A DNA stretch of 64,000 nt from Orthonyx spaldingii (GCA_013397795.1 VZTJ01003545.1:425769-489768); one strand, 5' to 3'. Positions 12,891 to 26,676 are shown, counted from the first letter of the stretch. Program-made: numbers and translations. Notes: a model not told the origin generated them from the letters alone.

Positions 12891-15800
12891 CTGAAAAGGG
12901 GAAAGATGCAGAGCAGATGACAGCAAGATGATGATGCTGATAAGGCCTACATACACAGATGCAAAGAAAAAAGAAAATTGATGGCTCTAAGCTAGCTCCA
13001 TGAATCTCTCCTTTTTATAAGCAGATAATTCAGCTTACTTCCAGTTGCCAATTAAGGTTGTCTTCAGTGAGTGGCTTAGCTCTCATGGGCATCCCATCTG
13101 TCTTGTTCCTGGCCCTTCCCCCTGCCCTCCTCCCCCAAGGGTATTGAGACTTTTTTTAAGAGAAGGACATTGTTTACTCTACAGATTTGTTTCTGTAATG
13201 TTGCACAGCAATAAAAGACTGAACAAGCCAAAAGTTTGTCTGATACCAAAGCCTGTGTCTACTGCCAGAGAAAGCCAAGGGAGTGGTATCATATTTGTCC
13301 CTAAGGAAAGAGTTGAACAAATTGTTCCAGCCAATCCAGACAACAAGAGAAAATGAGGTACTTTCATTGCTAGAAGTTGATACTTCCCACCATGATAACA
13401 TCTCTCTTCCCAAGGATCCCAAACTATAAGGCCCTGGCAGTCCTGTTACTAGGAACAAAGCAAATGTTCCTTTCTGTAAAACAAGGCTCTACACAGTGCA
13501 GAGCTGGGATTTTGAATTGCCAGGCACACAACAGATCTAAAAGCAGTATCTGACCCTTACCCCTGTCAGACACATAGGTCACAGATGCCTTCTCAGATAA
13601 ATACTGTTAAACTGTCACACAGGATCCAGCATGGGCATTCAACTTGGAGCCAGCAGAAACATCCTTTACAGAAAAAGGAGATCTCAGACATTCGTTTGCA
13701 GAGTCCAGTGGAAAGAGTGCTACATCTGCTAGCTAAAAGCAAGATGTTTTTCTCAGTCATGCTCCAGCTGGCAGGTGGACAGAAGATATTTCACCAGAAA
13801 AGAAAAGGAGAAGTGTTTTGTGACAAGAACATAGACTCCAAAAAAAAAGTCCATTCTCGTAACTCCAGTTCATTTGTGTTTGATTTAATAATCAAAGTTA
13901 CAGAAAAACAAAGTTTCCTAACCAAGGTAAGTTCTGACTCATTATTAATTCTGAGCTTCCCAAAGAGTCTTGAACAGAGCAGCACATCTACCTCCATGTT
14001 GAGAGAGAAAGTTTCAGGCAAAGGGTTAGCCTACAAGAAAAGTAAAATGTACTAGTAGGAATTTCTTCGCCTTTTTTTTTTTTGCTGCTTCCTTAAGCTG
14101 AAATGAAAAAAAAAAAAGACACACAGACTCTCTTTAAGATCCCAGAAAATATAAAGTGGGATGCTATGCACATTCCCTCATTCCCTCTGCGTGATCAAAT
14201 GCATTAGCATGGGGGCCCTGTTTTTCTTCAGTATAGGAAAGATCAAGAAAACAGGATGATAAATAATGTATAGGGGGAACATGCTCCTTTAAGATATGTT
14301 GGCACAGACATTAGGCTGGAAGAAGTAAAGCAGCATTAGTGTGTAATTACACAGAGGGTTTTCAAGAGTCTGCATTTCATGGAGATTCAAGAGCAGAGCT
14401 GAGACTTCTCAGGCTTGTAATGAACAAATACCAGTAGCATTTCAGTGTATCTATAAAATCAAGATTAGTCCTAAGAGAGGCATAATTTTACTTGTTTAAC
14501 TAAAAGATGTGGATTAATTGGCAGAGGGGTGATTGATCCCTATTCCTGTAAGGGTCAGGAGTGAGCCAGATGAGGGAAGCCTCAAGGTACTCCCAAAATT
14601 GAAAGCAGATGTCCACATGATTGGGACAAATGAACACTGGAATAAAGTGGGAGAAAAAGCTATCCTTGAAGACTAAAACTATTCTGGAAGGAAAACCATA
14701 GAGATTAAGGTCAGCCCTCTGCAATCAGCAATCTCAGTGCTAGATGGTGGATAGCAGTGAAATACATACCCAACTCCATTTCTTAGAAACAACTGGAAAT
14801 ACTCACTGCCAGCAAAACACTTACTGCTTGATCCATACAGAGCTAAATGACCACATCATTTTCCATTCTGAAATTTCACTTGGGTATGCTAAGTCCCAAC
14901 AAAATTTTCTTAATTACCCCAAAAATAGTTGTTGTAACTGCCTCACAGACTTGAACTGACTCATAGTAAAGTGGGGCATTGCAATGCATGATGGAAATCA
15001 CATCAGGTTGCTCTTCAGCAGTGAATCCAGTGGAGAGGTCCAGGGAACATCACTATATTGAAAAGTATGCTCTCTGAGAGGAGTTTGGAGATTATCTAAT
15101 ACCTGTCCTTGACAGACTAATTTCAATTTCTGAAAAGTTACAGAAGTCATTCTTTTACCTCATAAACACTTAAAAAGAACAGTTACTTGTTTGGGCCTGC
15201 CTACTAGCTTTCTAAACCCTGGGCTTGGTCTCTAAGTTTAAGTGAGCATAAATAGGGAAAGGACAACTTTAAAAACTGGACATCCTAATACCAAGTCCCT
15301 ACATCTCAAATCACTGCAGCATACTTCAAAACATGCACATTCCAATCCTCTCCCTCAGAAAAACATGGATTAAGGAAAACATTGGGCGACTGCCCACAAA
15401 CCTTCTGGAACGTCACAAGTTATCTTTGAGTTTGAAGATGCTGAGACTAAAGATCAAGTTTATTTTCTTGGGAGAGAAGTGTAGCCTTCAAAGCACAGCC
15501 TGAACAAATGTTGATAGTTGAGTGGATGAACAGAAATCTTTTGGGCAGTGAGGGCTCACCACTAAGCCCTGGGAGCCAGAATGTATGACATTTTCATAGT
15601 ATGAAACTTTGCATTCCACACCCATATTGGCTATCATTTATTCTCCACTTTCAATGAAGAATCCCACATTTCAAATCTTCACAGCTCTTGAAATTACTAA
15701 GCTTGTTTGTGCTTCAGTACCGGGACACAGTTTCATCTGCTGAACTCTAGATATATTATAAAAGAAAAAAATAAGGAGAAAAGAAGAGAACTACTAATTC

Positions 15801-16933
15801 TATACTACAGAATGAATGAACATGCAGCCTTTTCCTGTCTTTCATGAAATCAGAAACTCCACAAAACACTCATTGTGAACAAAAAACCATTGTAAAAATC
15901 ACATCTCTGAAAATAAATGGGAAAAACAAGATCTCCAGCATCTAAGTCAATCTGAGGGTTTTGCACTATGGTGATAGTTTTGTTCATTATAATGGTCTTC
16001 AATCACTATTTATTCTTTCAAAGATGAAGAGGAACAGGAAGTGAAAAGAAAATGGTTACCATGTCAAGATGAAGAAATACTAGAGAAGCAATTTGAACAG
16101 TTTTGCTGCGTGAACGACCCCTTGCTCACGATTTAATTTTTGAAGAATATATGATCAAAAGTTTAGAAAAGGCACAGAAGTGTCAGTTTGAAATTAGATG
16201 CAAACTAAATCTAATCTGCAGAGATGCCTGAATGACAATTTCAGCTGGGTATTTCAAAGCCACCTTGCCTTCAACTCTGGTAAAGAAATCTTGTCGCTGG
16301 GTGGAGGTCATTGTAATCATGCTCTTTATCTTTCTTAAGCTCTTGTTTACCAACTATTTGTCCAGCTGACTAATGTCAGTATTACTTTCTGTGGACAGAA
16401 GGCACACAGCTTTTCCTTCAAGAATTTTTCTGCAAATTAGCAAGAAGAGACTGTGCTCCTGTCCAGTATTTAAGGACTTAGGCAGGCTTTAAGGGAAGAG
16501 GAGGCATCCTATTGAAGCATTCAACAGGACAACAATCACACAATGAGACAAACAGTTCAAATTCATACTCAGAGAAAGGAAGAATGAGCGCTGCTGAAAC
16601 CAGAAGCAGTCTCTGAAGCAGTTTGCTTCAGGATCTCTCAAGAAGTTTGATACTAACAGTCCTAAGACGAGCAGAATTTGGTTTTCCATGTTTTTAAAAT
16701 CTCTGGTCCCCAGAGTGACTGCTTCACACAAATGTTTGTAATAGAAGAGGTACTGAACTGTACGAAACCCATGTACGTTTCCAAAACACGCTCAGGCAGC
16801 CCTTGGCTAACCCAGTAAAATCCAGCATGCACAACACAATCAGCATGTGTCCAGCTCCATGCTCCATGTACCCTGTCTGTTTCCAAAAGCCCCTCTCAGG
16901 CTGGCCCTATTGGCAGCATCCTGATGTACTTAC

Positions 16934-17036
16934 TATTCAGTGAAGAACCTGGCAATGCCATACTGACTAATATCTTCTCTGTTCTCCAGCAGCTGGCTCA
17001 CTGCATCCTCCATGTATGTGAGGACATGTCGCTGAG
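16934..17036 (-). CDS. CSTPP1: CSTPP1 exon 2 (centriolar satellite-associated tubulin polyglutamylase complex regulator 1)
   Basis: This 103-bp internal exon completes the split Ala codon of exon 1 and continues as AQRHVLTYMEDAVSQLLE, then NREDISQYGIARFFTE, ending with the first two bases of a Tyr codon. From memory of human C11orf49/CSTPP1 this is nearly identical; I note only Ser for Cys in DAV-C/S-QLL. The acceptor is a good pyrimidine tract ending TTTATTTGCAG (17037 side); the donor is GTAAGT at 16928-16933. The entry and exit phases fit exon 1 and the expected next codon. CSTPP1 is reported to bind the tubulin polyglutamylase complex at centriolar satellites and to affect microtubule polyglutamylation. 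The helical HVLTYMEDAV...GIARFFTEYF pattern resembles RIIa/Dpy-30-type dimerisation segments, which is my inference. The family assignment is firm. Confidence 0.95.
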
Positions 17037-20000
17037 CTGCAAATAAAAGACAGTAAGAGATACAAGTTAGAAAATAAGGGGCCTGCAAAGCCCAGAGCCA
17101 GACAAGCCCAGCTGTGTGCCTTACACAAGACATCAAGCATTTGCTTCCTCAGTTAGAGAGTAGAGGTTCCTTTCTCCCAGATATGGATAGTAAAATTCAT
17201 CACCTAAACCTTGCTTTCTTTCCTGGCTATACAGAGTTAGTCATTAACAGTGCTGACTCTTTTTTAGAATGCCCTGAGATTTTGGTATTGAAGGAAGACA
17301 AGGAGTTGTGAGACAGTTTCACTGGAAAATGCTTACTCAAGAGGAGTTCCTGATCTCTCTCTGAGTCACAGCCATCTTTCCTACACAGATCATCAATGCT
17401 GTTTTGATGAGGCTGTTTCAGAGCTTTATGTGTTCCTTGCCCTTCCCTCTATACCAAAGCCAAGTAGCTCTAAGGTTGTTCTGTAAAGGTTTCTTCCCGA
17501 AGGTGCAAATAAAAGTACATCTGTTTCCAAACAAACATCAGTGAATGTGGCAGGTGGGGAAGAGGTTTCAATGCCAAGAGAGATTTATATTGCTCAACAG
17601 CCAGTCTCAAATAACTGCCTAGGCCAAACATGGGAGAATTTCAGAAACGATGGATCTGCCAGTACCCCACTACAGAATGACACTCACTCACAAGCCTCCT
17701 GAGTAAAGACAGTCTGGTGCAACACAAACTGTTTTGCTGCTTCTGCAGGGGGCAGACTGTACGAAACAAGCATTTGCCAGGGAGGAAGCAGCACAGATTT
17801 ACCACGAGCCCCTTTGATGTTTTTGGCTAGAAACCAAGTTGGAGCAACAAAGAGCCGAGTCTGAGGTGATGTGCCAGCTACCAAGCAGCAGACTTTCCAA
17901 ATCTACAAGTTCAACAATCAGAGGACAAGTTACAACGAACCCAGGGAAATCATTCCTAACCTGGAAAGCACACAAACCCTGTTCCCAAAGCACACACCTC
18001 CATCCTAAACACGTATCCTACTGCACCTTTGCAAGTAGCATCGTGTCCTAAAAAGAGCAGAAGAAAACCCTTAGGGAATATAGGAAAGGCAAGGGCTGTT
18101 CTTGCTCCTTGCCAATCTGCTCCAGACTTGGCAGAATCACCCCCTTACCAGCAACTGGCCAACCTCAGACCCACATCAATATTCTTCAAACCATTTTAAT
18201 TTGTGTTTAATATCCTGGTAAGCATCAAGCCTGTGCCACTTGATACACAGCATGGAAGGCCCTTTCATCTTAGTGTGGGGCAGGTGGACTTCCAAGAGAG
18301 GCCCGGAAATGATTATTCCCAGTGGATACAGTGATTAAAAGTATGCATGAATATTGATTGCTATCAGGGGATTTCTCTGCCTAGAACACTTTTCAGGACA
18401 ATGGTAAAATTGGTTAAGCACACCCTGGAAAATACCTTGCAGCTGATAGCAAAATGGTGAGCCAAAGGTTTAAAGATATTATCTAGTACTAAAAGATATA
18501 GGGCGTAGCTTTATTTAATTATTTTAATGCAAAGGAATAAATTTAATTTATGTGAGTGATTAAAGAAAAATAGCTCTGCGCACCTGTGTCCCCTGAGGCA
18601 AGAATGAGTCCGTGCAGCTCAGTCATACGCTCAAGATAGCAACAACTGGGTAACTTTACTTCAGCCCATCCTTTCTCCTTTCTCCTGAAGCAGTCCATCT
18701 TACACTCAGCAATCATCTCCCCAGGCCCCCCTTGAGGTGTCAGCAGTAGCAGATTAAGCCAGGAAACGGTACTGGCAGACAGGCTTCCACTCATCTCAGC
18801 CTGCAATAAACTTCTGCGCAACTGCAAAACCATTCTGAAAACTTTGTGGGGAAGTTTACACTCCTTTCATAGAATAGTCCCTATCAATAAACCATATTTC
18901 TGTTATTTTGTTTCTTTAGAGTCACAAACCTCCCTAAAAGCCTTTGGGAATAGACAGGCATGGTCCCACAGTGGCACACAGCACAATGTGGCTGAACTCT
19001 ATAATAAATACCTTTGAATCTGCTCCTGGAGAGAGCTTTCTAACTTTCAACATAGAATTTTAAGCATTTCTATGACGTTTCAAAATGTACACAAAAATAT
19101 ATAGGTCACTATTGAATACAATTGCTGGTAAAAGGGTATTTCTGTTAAGCTTTTTGCTGCACAGCCTAAGGATCCTGGCAAAGAGCCTCTCTCCTTATTT
19201 CCCAGAAGGGTAGGTAGAGGTACGGGGAAGGGAAGAAATCTATGAGCAGAGACGCTAAAAGTAAATAGCACTTGCAATCTCCTTGAAAAGTTCCCCTCTT
19301 TGTCCCTTTGGCTGCTGTGCACTTTTCCAGGTAGCACAGTTCACACTGCCAAACCAAATTCCAGCTCCAGCTTCCTGTTCACTGACTGCCCAGTTCCATG
19401 GAACGGTGCAAGTAATACGTTTTATAATCCAACTACTGTTACACTTTACAGAAAAGTCATAGAACAAAATGTAATTTGCAGGCAGGTTTTAGCAGGCCAG
19501 AGAGGCAAAACTAAGTGCCAGGAGTCTGGTTATAGCAAAAGAGTAGTTCCTTAATTTATACAAATGGTACTTTCCATAACAAACACTGGAGCCATACTGG
19601 AACATTAACTATTTATGCAAGCATAGTCAAAAATCTGTGGAGTTCTAGGCAAAATAAATGAGATGATTCATACATTTTAATAGTTTTTGAAAATTCAGGG
19701 ATAATGACGCACTGGTATACATGTTGCTCATATTTTGGAGGCCCACTTTGCAATAATAAGGCAGCAAATCCAAATCAGAATGTAAAGCCCAAATACTCAT
19801 GCCACTACGTTATTACACCTTGCTGTCTCTACTAATTTTCTTCCTGACAGAACTTCAGTACACTGCAGTCTCCACACAGGAGGTGTTACATCAGGACAGC
19901 ATCCTCAGCAATTGTTTGTTTTGGGCTTATTGTAACAGAAGTTCTGTACTCGTACAGAACTTGCGATGCAACCTATATTCTGTAAACTCTACTCTGAAAT

Positions 20001-23000
20001 CCCAGGAAACTACCCCAAACAGGAAGCCATCATGCCTGCCACACTCAGTGGGTAGGTGCCACACTCTTTGCTGTCAGATTTAAAAACTAACAGTCAGCTT
20101 TCACAAAGGAATCTGACAGAGTAAGTTCACAGAGGATTTTTTGGGCAGCCCACAACCTGATGTTAAGTAAATACCTTTGTGCAGAATATCTTAATTCTCA
20201 TCACTAAACCACTGGCAGTGATGGCACACATGGAGCCTGAGTCCAATCAGCAGCAGCATGTACAGCTCTTCCAAAGCTGCCTCCTGCAGCACTTCAGAGA
20301 AAACCCTCTGATACTCACGTGCTCACACCCCAGCATCACTCACCTGCCCAGTGTGTAAAATGAATTTTGGAATGAATGCGCTTTTGGCTCAGAACCAAAT
20401 TCAGGGCTGAGCAGTGGCTGTTCAATTCAAGCACAGCCAGACCAAGTCATAAATACAAGGCATAATGACGATTACATTCACAGCCAATCCATAATCTCTA
20501 TGGATTTCTCTACAACAGATTAGACAATCACAACTAATTCCATTTAGCCATAACCACACCAAATAATTTTGCATATGTGTTTAAAATCGTAACAGTAGTC
20601 TTTTTATAAGCCACCAAGTTAATTGTTTCAATCTTCTGATGAGAACAAACAACTCACTACTTTGCAGGTTTGATTGCAAATGTTGTAAGAACAAGCATTG
20701 ATACTTGAAAAGTCTTGAAGGAAAATTTAATGCAAACATCACTGCACAAAACAGAATATATGCAGTGAAATTTTCAGAGCCAGAAATTCAGAAGGAAGGA
20801 AGGAAATAGATGTCACCTATAAGTCATGATACTGTGTATATACAATGGTTTTGTTATCCAAGTAGAATGGAGAGGATTAAGATCTTCGAAGTGCCACAGT
20901 ACTGTTTGCAACAATTAGGTGATACTTACTTCAGGACTTATTGGCAACTCAACCATGTTAGCCATACTGGTTTTGGGTATTAGCTTCCCAGTTTTACACC
21001 TTAGATACAACTGCCCAATGCTACAGTGATAAGAAGCTTCTTTTTCCAACAAGACTGAGCTTTCCAAAGAGAAACCTGAGGATTAGTATACCAGCACATT
21101 TACCAAGAAGTGAAGCTGCCTGTCATACTTGAAAGGAATAGCAAATACGTGATGTCCAGAAGATGCAATAAAAATCAAAGCAGATGCTGCAAATTAAAAA
21201 CAAAGTGTGCCAAATAACCTGAAGAAAGAGTATGATTGGAATAACCTGGTATCAGATAGTAGAAAACATATCACATATGTTGTCTAAAGAAGCAGCAGAA
21301 CAGAGCCACAGCTTACTTAACAGAGGTAAGTCTTTATTTACAAAACTATTATCAAATCATCTGGTTATATTATTGTATAATTCTTCAGGAGACATGACTT
21401 CTGAAACAAGAGCTGTCTATCAAAGCAATTTGTTCTGTATGCACACAAGAGGGCTTTTTTTTGTTTTTTTTTAAGTTGGAGTCATTCTTGGCATAACTGA
21501 ATATGCTGAAAAATCAGGAGTGGGAATTCCTGGATAATAAGACCAGCTTTTCTTACTTATTTGCCTCCTCCTCAGCTGAAGTGCTGAAAATACACACTAC
21601 TTGATGCAATTAACATTATGATTCATTTCAGTTATCAGAAGCTCAAGAGCATAAAAAGCTTTTATGTATCTGGAATATTTCTGGCATTTTTTAATCTCTT
21701 AGAACATATACTCTGAGAGCATAAGGTAATAGCTAAATACCCTTTCAGTGTTCGTTCTAAACTGGAGCTTAACTAAGGACATTACCATATTACATACATT
21801 GGAAAGATTCATCTATAGCAACATTAAATCACTTTCATGCAAACATTACCAAAATAATAATGATGCAAGAGAGAAATAGTAAGGATACAAACTGCAAGAA
21901 CAAAATCACATCAACTCTGGGAATTTTTCCAGCCTTACTGTTTTTTCAAGAGGCTCTTTTTAATCTTTTCAGATATCATTAAGGGCTTACTCTCTTCAGA
22001 TATTGCTAAGAAACGGCCCAGGCAAGAGAAGTAAATGAACAAAACAATTAACCTAAATGCTACATCTCTGTACAGTCATAGTTCCTTCCAGTTTTGCATA
22101 GAGTAATTCACAGTGTAATTTCCTATTAACCCTCAAGAGCAAAATGTTTTTTGAAGGACAGAACATATAAGTACAAGGAGACGTTGTCACACCAGAGGTA
22201 TCCCACAATGTGAGATGTGCTGTTACTCAGGAGCACAAGCCAAGGGGTCACACAGCCTTTCTATAGCATATTTCACATGTTTGCAGTTTCAAAACCACTT
22301 TCAGCAAAAAATTTAAGCAACATTTCCATTTATAATTTAATCTTGACCATAGCTGAGAATTTGTTTCAAAAAATGAGCATATGAGTGCACACAGACTGAC
22401 TTAATTGTGCAAGTCCTTCCAGCAGACTGCCTCCTGCAAGGTGTCACAGAGCTGCTAGAAACCACCTCCTCACCAAAGCTAATCTTTTCTTTTTTTGTTT
22501 GCTCGGGGGTTTTGGAGGTTTTTGTTTAAATCTAAAATGATGCAGTGTAATTATTAACATTGTGGAAGTAATTGTCATTCCAGTTTGTTTTAAGGCATTA
22601 AGCAGCCTAACGGTTCCCTACTATTCATACTCAGAGGGACATATGTGGAAGGACTGTATTCTCCAGTTCTGGAACTCTACCTAACTCAGGATCAGATTTC
22701 ACCTGTACCTTTCAAGTTAAGGTGGAAGTCCTGTCCTGCAACAGCAGTTTGGGGGTGAAACCTCCATCTTTTGGACAAAGTACTAGACTGAGTCTAAGAA
22801 GATTCAGATTTAGCTAACATTTCTATAAGCAAACTCTTACGCATTATATTCATCTTCTGCATTACAGTTCTCCTATCTGTACAACAGAGCAAGAAATAAA
22901 ATTTGAAAAAAGGCCTTCTCTTCTCTTTTTCTAGACCATGAGCTCTTTCAGCCACAGTGCTTCACAGAAGTTCACCAAATATCTATACTAAGAGGAGAAT

Positions 23001-23605
23001 CAGTGTCAGCTGAGATGTCTGGATAACAATGTAGCCTATGCATTGATTATGCTGTTAAAGACAATGACTGTACTTGTACTTTCTAGATCAATATTTCTTA
23101 AGATTGTTCAGAAGAAGAGTAAGCCTTAGGCATCAACAAAGTCTCTACACAACTGAAGTTCTCTGTTGGGAGCTTCTCAGTTTTGTAAAAGCATGTATAT
23201 TCTTTCTAATCATTAAGCCCAAGACCTTTTATGAGAGAGATGAAGAAACACAACCGTGTTTCTGGCACTTATCGGGGCCATGCTTTACTGATAAGGCACT
23301 TCCCTAGCAGAGTATTTGTGTTCTTACATGTCTTATATTGGCAAACAAGGACAAGAAACAACATCCTGGAGTTGGGTAGTAGAAGGCAGGAGAACACAAA
23401 GAAAAATACAGGTTTGGAAATTTGCAGTGCTCTACTGCTTTTTCCCCCTAACAGGAAAGGGGAGCAGGGAAGTAATACAATATGAAGCTTCAGAGACAGC
23501 TGCATGAGCAGAACAATACACTAAGTGCTCCACTGCCTGCTATAAATAACTGAGCAATCACCAGTTATTAAACCATAATGAGGAAGGCATGAAAAAGTGT
23601 CTCAA

Positions 23606-23633
23606 TACAGTAGGCCTCATTTTGCCTACTGTA
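23606..23633. repeat. Short perfect inverted repeat (10-bp stem)
   Basis: tacagtaggc at 23606-23615 pairs perfectly with gcctactgta at 23624-23633 across an 8-base loop. It lies inside CSTPP1 intron 1. It is too short to call an RNA gene. Confidence 0.8.
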
Positions 23634-24447
23634 GTTCCAGTCTCATCCATCAAATGAGAAACACATTATCATCACTATACCCAAACAATAAATGTTGTTT
23701 ATTCAGTGAAAATACTGTTTATAATGTCCTGCTTGGAACAAGATCATCTTCACTGTAGCCTTTCTGCCAGCTCTGCAGACCTCATCTCCATTCCTATTCA
23801 CTAAGTAGTGGTCATCTCTTTTCTTCTACTTACTGCCTCATTGTAGCATGAGACATGTTGCCCTGATTTTTATTTTCCAGGACTTTTGGCATACCAAAGC
23901 TTTGCAATTATTTTTCATCTTTAGTGAATACTTAATTCTCTCCCTGTTCATTTGTATTTTAGCTAACAACTGCTTTTATTTCCCTCTTAGCATTCTAACT
24001 GGATATAGAAGAATCATCTCAAGTGATGGGAAGAATCATCTCAAAGAAGGAAAGAAAAGCAGAGGTCGGGGCGGGACAACAAAGCAAGTAGCTCATTATG
24101 TTATTTTGGCTGTTCAATTTATGTGTTGGCTTGGTTTTGATAATGAAAAAGGGAAGAGGGGAAAAACGGTTTGGGTGAGTTACCCACTCCAGCTCAGAAA
24201 AGGCAGGGTCATCTGATCTGTGAAACTCACAGAATACCTTATGTGGAAACCTAGGGCAACACAACTTCAGAATGAAATTATCGAAAGTGAAACTTATCAC
24301 AGTTCCTTAAAACCCCACTTCAGACAACTGTATTAACAAGACTTCGAGGTGCACAAGAGAACAAATCCAAGTAATGGTGATTTCAGAATGCCAATGTAGA
24401 AAATGGGAAAGCAACTTAGAAAAACATGTGGGGAGTTGTGTTTATTT

Positions 24448-24473
24448 GGGGTGGGAGGAGGGGGAGTTGGGGG
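24448..24473 (+). other. Canonical G-quadruplex motif
   Basis: Four G-runs on the plus strand: 24448-24451, 24453-24455, 24460-24464 and 24469-24473, separated by loops of 1, 4 and 4 bases. This satisfies the usual G3+N1-7 pattern in otherwise AT-rich intron DNA. It is on the strand opposite the CSTPP1 transcript, so it would form in DNA rather than in the pre-mRNA. Confidence 0.7.
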
Positions 24474-26597
24474 TTGTTTTGGTTTGGTTTTTAACCACTT
24501 TCCTACTGCTAATACACACTAAATTTCTTAAGATTTGTGAGCAGTTTGGTAAGTTACTAATTTGTCTCATGAAGACAGAAACATTGGCTTTGGAACATTT
24601 ACAGCTAATAAGAATATGCTTTCCCTCTCTAACAGGACAACAGAAACTGCAGTCTAAACCCAAGGTCATATTAAGCGATGTACAGAACAGACTCTTACAC
24701 AAATTATTCCTCAACCTAACATGGTCACACATTTGTCTTTTTCTGACCCCAATATCAGAATAATTTAGGAAGTTGTAGAAAATGAAAAGGGAATTCCAAA
24801 TCAGCATGTGGAACAGAATAAAAGCAGGCTTACTTAAGTGGCTAGCAAAACTTCTTGCACCTAACAATTTTGTACATCTAAGCAATCTCATGTCTTACCT
24901 TCAGATGTGCAGCAGAAAACTGGTTTATTCTTACACTTTAAGTATTTTTAGTCTGCTTCCTAGATTGTTTTGAGTGATTCAATCCTTACTGACAAGTTTC
25001 ACACAATTAAAAGTGCCTATTTCATTAAAAACAATTACAAGAACCTAAAACCAAGTTGGCTCATTAAGGAAAAGAAATTTTGCAGGTTTCAACCTAGAGT
25101 AATTCTGGAAAAGTTATGAACTTCTCTATTAGCATGTAGGTTGAAAATGCTGAGGCAGTGTGACAGAATAGCACAAACCCACAGGGTGTGTCTAGTGTGT
25201 CTCCATGGCACTGTGATACTGTTCTCAAACACCCAAAGCTCCACAACTGAAATCAGCAATAAGAACTTCAGCAAAGCGAGTCCCACAAGCATCACCCTGA
25301 ACAGAGCAGTAAACAAACCTATTTCTGCCTTGAGTTTCCTTGACACAGAACAGCACTGCAGTTATGCAGGTATGCACAAAGCACCTTAACAGCAGCCTAA
25401 CAGCACCAGCACAATGAGGTTCTACTCTCACACGACTTAGATCACTCCTTTGCTTAAATGGTTAATCTCCCCACAGTGCTATGATATGCTTTGAAAGCCA
25501 GTGGGACCCCTCCTCTTTGACATTTCTGCTAGGCTAAACAAAAATCTTGTAGTCTGGTCCCCCCTGCAAGACAGGTTTTCCATTTACAGCAGTGTTTCTA
25601 CATTCTTGTTCCATTTTGACTTACAGAAATGGCAAGATCATGATGGAACAAGTAGCACAAACCAATCCGTTCCATTTCTGGCCCTCCATTGTACAAGAAA
25701 GCCAAAGAAAATTATGTACACCTTTGTAAGAGTTATTACTGAACAGTCTCTTGGGCCTAGGAACTAATGGCTGAAGAGTTTCACTTCACAAATACTCTCT
25801 TGAACACAATCCAGATGCTTACTACTTGTAATTCATCTCCTCTTCAGCAATTAAATGAAGTCATATTGACTTTATTCCATCCTCATTATTTTTATTTGAC
25901 ATATTAACACCGAATCACTTTGCTCCTTGGTTTCCTGGTACATCAAGCCATTACCGCCAACTTAAAAGGATGTAGTCTTCAAAGGAGTAGCTGCTTCACA
26001 GGTTAAAAGATTTTCATTTTATGTGGGAAACATTACCAATGCTACCTTATTGCAGAACAAAAGCTGACAATCGAACCATCTCCCAACATAAGAGCAGCAC
26101 TCCTTCCTGTATGTTGGGAAACGAGCATAAAATAAGGATGCTCACATAGGTCTGTAAGCAAAACAGGTTGGTAACGGGTGAAGTCCAGTCCATCACAGAA
26201 GGGTTGGACGCCCCTGCTACTACTCACATGGCCCAAGAGGACAGTAGAGGAGGAGACGGCAGCTCAGGTCCCGCCGGCTGCAGGCAGAGGCCACACCGCT
26301 GGGCACCGGAGGGATGCTCCCTGTGCCGGAGAGGGCTCTGCAGCCTTCCCACCTCAGCGTCCCACAGCCCCGGTCAGTCACCGCCCGCTGCTGCCCGCTC
26401 CCAGCCCAGGCGGGCACGGAGCCACTGCCACCCCCCTCAGCCCGGCCCAGCCCGGGGCCGCTCGCCGCAGTCCCCGGGTAGGACGGGCCGGGCCGCAGCC
26501 ACGCCGGCCCCGCCGAGCCCTCCCCGTGCCGGGCCGCAGCACACCGCGGGGAGAGAGCCCTCAGGAAGCTTCCCCGCCCCGCCGCCCCGCTGCTCAC

Positions 26598-26643
26598 CCA
26601 GGTACTCGGGCCCGGGCAGCGAGAGCCGCTCGGGGCTCAGCAT
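26598..26643 (-). CDS. CSTPP1: CSTPP1 exon 1 coding part (start codon)
   Basis: The ATG at 26643-26641 opens MLSPERLSLPGPEYL plus one base (G) of the next codon, then a GTGAGC donor. Joined to exon 2 this gives ...PEYLAQRHVLTYMEDA, matching the human start MLSPERLALPDYEYLAQR from memory, with small substitutions (Ala to Ser, Asp-Tyr to Gly-Pro). The length, phase (1) and splice position agree with the known exon 1. The start is fixed by homology. The exon sits in a CpG island and is divergent from LRP4, whose start codon is 12.2 kb away on the other strand. The 5' UTR extends upstream on the minus strand to an undetermined site. Confidence 0.93.
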
Positions 26644-26665
26644 CCTCCTGCTGCCGCTCCTTCCC

Positions 26666-26676
26666 GGCTTCCGCCC
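26666..26676 (-). promoter_or_regulatory. ETS/GABP-type site
   Basis: The minus strand reads GCGGAAGCCGG here, containing the ETS core CGGAAG 25 to 30 bases upstream of the CSTPP1 ATG. ETS sites are common in CpG-island promoters of broadly expressed genes. Motif match only; occupancy is unknown. Confidence 0.4.

Larger units (their letters stand above)
1..16933 (-). other. CSTPP1: CSTPP1 intron 2 (partial, continues left of window)
   Basis: Noncoding stretch downstream, in minus-strand sense, of the exon 2 donor GTAAGT at 16928-16933. I looked on the minus strand for the next conserved piece of the protein (human exon 3 begins around FNSVCQGTHILFREFSF) and did not find it, so the intron probably runs past position 1. 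Contents seen: a MIR-like fossil near 2865-2960, a CR1 fragment near 10405-10525, a CORE-SINE/MIR-like fossil near 12775-12890, A-rich tracts (for example 7018-7042), and otherwise unremarkable AT-rich DNA. The open frames here are short and show no recognisable domain. The intron assignment is inferred from the flanking exon and the known gene structure. Confidence 0.75.
17037..26597 (-). other. CSTPP1: CSTPP1 intron 1 (9,561 bp)
   Basis: Bounded by the GTGAGC donor after exon 1 (26592-26597) and the TTTGCAG acceptor before exon 2. No further coding exon is recognisable. Contents noted: a 10-bp-stem hairpin at 23606-23633, a G-quadruplex motif at 24448-24473, a short direct repeat of gaagaatcatctcaa at about 24009 and 24030, and T-rich tracts near 21458-21475 and 22490. 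No CR1 copy was recognised in it. The GC content climbs sharply from about 26200 as the intron enters the CpG island. Confidence 0.85.

Noticed and set aside
13585..14055. 156-codon plus-strand frame in CSTPP1 intron 2
   Set aside because: No recognisable domain, mixed low-information composition and no exon-like boundaries; length alone is compatible with chance in 64 kb.
1..16900. Search for CSTPP1 exon 3 (human FNSVCQGTHILFREFSF region)
   Set aside because: No matching minus-strand reading was found, so the exon is assumed to lie left of the window rather than being called on weak similarity.
24442..24891. 149-codon minus-strand frame in CSTPP1 intron 1
   Set aside because: No homology seen. 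It overlaps the antisense of the G-rich tract and an equally long plus-strand frame, and lacks splice logic with the flanking CSTPP1 exons.
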